DNA of 64,000 nt from the NCBI RefSeq assembly GCF_014334015.1, contig NZ_CP060488.1, positions 5,104,501 through 5,168,500 on the forward strand, in the 5' to 3' direction. The first letter of the stretch is position 1, and the number at the start of each line of letters is the position of its first letter. Of this stretch, positions 62,738 to 64,000 are shown one piece after another. This DNA is from Bacteroides sp. M10 (lineage in GTDB: Bacteria; Bacteroidota; Bacteroidia; Bacteroidales; Bacteroidaceae). The position numbers were made by a program, and so were the translations under genes. The notes beneath the pieces are model-generated. The model ran no database searches, was not told the DNA's origin, and saw only the letters and a program-made list of their open reading frames with translations.

Positions 62738-63490
62738 TTAGATTCTATTCTTCAAAAATTCTTCTGCCCGTTCCAAGTCTTGTGGGGTATCAATTCCAAT
62801 AGTTTCCACTTCACTGATACCGACCTTTATTTTGTATCCGTTCTCCAGCCAGCGAAGCTGCTCCAAAGATTCGGCCAACTCCAAAGAAGACTGTGGAAGC
62901 ATGGTAATCTCTTTCAGCACCTCTGTACGATAAGCATACAATCCGATGTGCTTGTAGTAGGTATGTCCCTTCAACCAGTCCTGTTTCTCGGCATTACGCT
63001 GATAAGGAATGATAGAACGGCTGAAATAAAGTGCGTTCCAGTTCTTGTTGACTACCACTTTCGGTGAATTCACGTTTTCCAGTACAGCAAACGGTTCATC
63101 GGCAGTAAAAGGCTTCACCAACGTAGCAATCTGCGTGGTTACATCTTCAAAACAAGCCTTTACCGCATCCAGTTGTGAAGGCTGAATAAAAGGCTCATCT
63201 CCTTGTATATTCACTACGACGTCAAACTCACCTCCAATCTTGGTACAGGCTTCATAACAACGATCCGTACCACTTTTGTGGTGAACGGAAGTCATCACAA
63301 CCTTTCCCCCGAACGCCTTAACAGCAGCTTCAATACGTTCATCATCCGTAGCTACATAAGCGTCATCCAAAACGCCTGCCACTTGTTCGTATACGCGTTG
63401 TATGACTGTTTTTCCGCCCAACATAGCCAACGGTTTCGCAGGAAAACGAGTGGATGCATAGCGGGCAGGTATAATTCCAAGAAATTTCAT
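62738..63490 (-). CDS. kdsB: CMP-KDO synthetase (3-deoxy-manno-octulosonate cytidylyltransferase)
   Basis: 250 aa, normal length. It starts with the nucleotide-binding IIPARYASTRFPAKPLA motif. KTVIQRVYEQ, TDDERI, MTSVHHKSGTDRC, VVNIQGDEPFI and the late GIDTPQDLERAEEFL are family-typical. It activates KDO with CTP for lipid A/KDO assembly. It overlaps neither neighbour: folK ends 1 bp upstream and the M16-like gene starts 4 bp downstream, so all three are one transcript. Confidence 0.97.
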   Translation of the reverse strand: MKFLGIIPARYASTRFPAKPLAMLGGKTVIQRVYEQVAGVLDDAYVATDDERIEAAVKAFGGKVVMTSVHHKSGTDRCYEACTKIGGEFDVVVNIQGDEPFIQPSQLDAVKACFEDVTTQIATLVKPFTADEPFAVLENVNSPKVVVNKNWNALYFSRSIIPYQRNAEKQDWLKGHTYYKHIGLYAYRTEVLKEITMLPQSSLELAESLEQLRWLENGYKIKVGISEVETIGIDTPQDLERAEEFLKNRI

Positions 63491-63877
63491 CTACTTAATA
63501 AATAATGAAGAATGGAAAGCAGATAATGACTGTTGTATATATCCCCTTTGCCAATCCTCCGGTTTTAATATTTTGTTATCATATAAAAGCATGTCAATAT
63601 CCAGACATACTTTTTCCTCTTTCTTATCCTCCGAACGACGTCCGGACCTCTGTTCTATATCTTTCAGCATTTTCCTCACCGTCTCTTCATCCTTATCGGA
63701 ATAGAACAGAACCACTTGGTTGGAAAACAGAGCCGGATTCTTAAAAAACAAAGGTTTAGTTTCCAGTTCGGGAGCAAAACATATAGAAGAGAACGATTCA
63801 GTCAACTTCTGTCTGGCAAAAGTCAGGTTCTCTTTCCTATTGTAATTACTCCCTATGCAAACAATATACTTGTGCAT
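63491..63877 (-). CDS. folK: HPPK-like protein (6-hydroxymethyl-7,8-dihydropterin pyrophosphokinase)
   Basis: 128 aa, shorter than typical FolK (about 155-160). Landmarks are CIGSNYNRKENLTFARQKL at the N-terminus, LFSNQVVLFY, MLKDIEQRSGR and LDIDMLLYDN, the Asp pair of the Mg-ATP site. The C-terminal segment after the DIDMLLY strand is short, so the part that usually closes the pterin site is reduced. Its predicted reaction joins pyrophosphate to the pterin in folate synthesis. It is the first gene before kdsB. Assignment to the family is firm; full activity is less so. Confidence 0.82.
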   Translation of the reverse strand: MHKYIVCIGSNYNRKENLTFARQKLTESFSSICFAPELETKPLFFKNPALFSNQVVLFYSDKDEETVRKMLKDIEQRSGRRSEDKKEEKVCLDIDMLLYDNKILKPEDWQRGYIQQSLSAFHSSLFIK

Positions 63878-63880
63878 TAA

Positions 63881-63932
63881 AATTAAGTATTAGGTATTAA
63901 GTATTAAATAGCACTATACTTAATACTTAATT
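63881..63932. repeat. Low-complexity inverted repeat upstream of folK
   Basis: AATTAAGTATT (63881-63891) and AATACTTAATT (63922-63932) are complementary, and the spacer holds further GTATTAA copies. The right arm contains the stop codon of the upstream gene. Confidence 0.6.
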
Positions 63933-64000
63933 AAACAGATCGTCCAGTCCTCTTTCTTCCACTTCGCCATCAGGAGTTTCCGAACCGGCACACGGGTCAA
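63927..64000 (-). CDS. C-terminal end of an unidentified gene (partial)
   Basis: The minus strand carries an open frame entering from the right edge and ending at the stop 63927-63929. The last residues are acidic and read ETPDGEVEERGLDDLFN. Only about 23 residues are visible, which is too little for a family call. The gap of 49 bp to folK on the same strand, filled with an AT-rich repeat, leaves co-transcription open. Confidence 0.55.
   Translation of the reverse strand, partial: DPCAGSETPDGEVEERGLDDLFN

Overview
The window reads as the chromosome of a gut Bacteroides, most likely B. thetaiotaomicron or a close relative. The evidence is moderate-to-low GC, many exact matches to the Bacteroides promoter -7 element TAnnTTTG (several with TTTG 18-20 bp upstream), a SusC/SusD pair with its ECF sigma and FecR-type anti-sigma genes, an IS66-family element, and typical Bacteroidetes families (DUF4846, DUF4396, DUF2461, PepSY-like). 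The species is inferred from gene order and family resemblance; no search was run.

Layout. 1-1808: left part of an IS66-family insertion sequence with its terminal repeat. 1953-3143: 22-bp palindromic iterons, then an AraC/GyrI-type regulator. 3190-5359: three AT-rich genes (unknown or glycosylase-like protein, 5'(3')-deoxyribonucleotidase-like HAD, agmatine/arginine deiminase). 5602-10923: xylose operon read leftward (degenerate-Nudix regulator, xylB, xylA, xylE). 11258-15256: thiD, fabD, sucC and sucD rightward. 15367-16722: a Met-rich DUF4396 membrane protein, a 57-aa protein and an RRM protein. 16999-20726: a LytTR two-component operon with an outer-membrane barrel gene, a pseudokinase, an intact LytS-type kinase and a response regulator, behind three 21-bp-spaced repeats. 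20925-25819: glnA, a DUF4846 protein, a PPK2 kinase, a DUF169 protein and a DoxX protein. 26121-29132: ECF-S-like membrane protein, Tat-exported DUF362 protein and polyferredoxin. 29299-35762: patatin, GH13 amylase, PepSY-like protein, glgB, YhcH and DUF2461. 36040-37627: pabB/pabC. 37755-41579: TPR protein, tRNA-Arg(TCT), lipoprotein, OmpA lipoprotein and a frameshifted DUF2809 gene. 41644-52260: a polysaccharide utilisation locus (GH2, sulfatase, SusD, SusC, FecR, ECF sigma). 52360-58937: AbgT-family transporter, response regulator and a giant tandem histidine kinase. 59091-64000: prs, a MORN-repeat protein, an M16-like protein without its zinc motif, kdsB, folK and the end of another gene.

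How the parts work together. The xyl genes import, isomerise and phosphorylate xylose under a probable sugar-sensing Nudix regulator encoded first in the operon. GH13 amylase and glgB fit intracellular glycogen turnover. The PUL probably captures and trims a sulfated galactoside-type glycan at the cell surface and in the periplasm, and is switched on by SusC-FecR-ECF trans-envelope signalling.

The less ordinary parts are regulatory. The LytTR operon pairs a kinase with a catalytically dead homologue. The giant kinase has two modules that lack opposite halves of the chemistry: one keeps the ATP site, the other keeps the histidine. Several spacers hold periodic or self-complementary repeats of about 21-22 bp.
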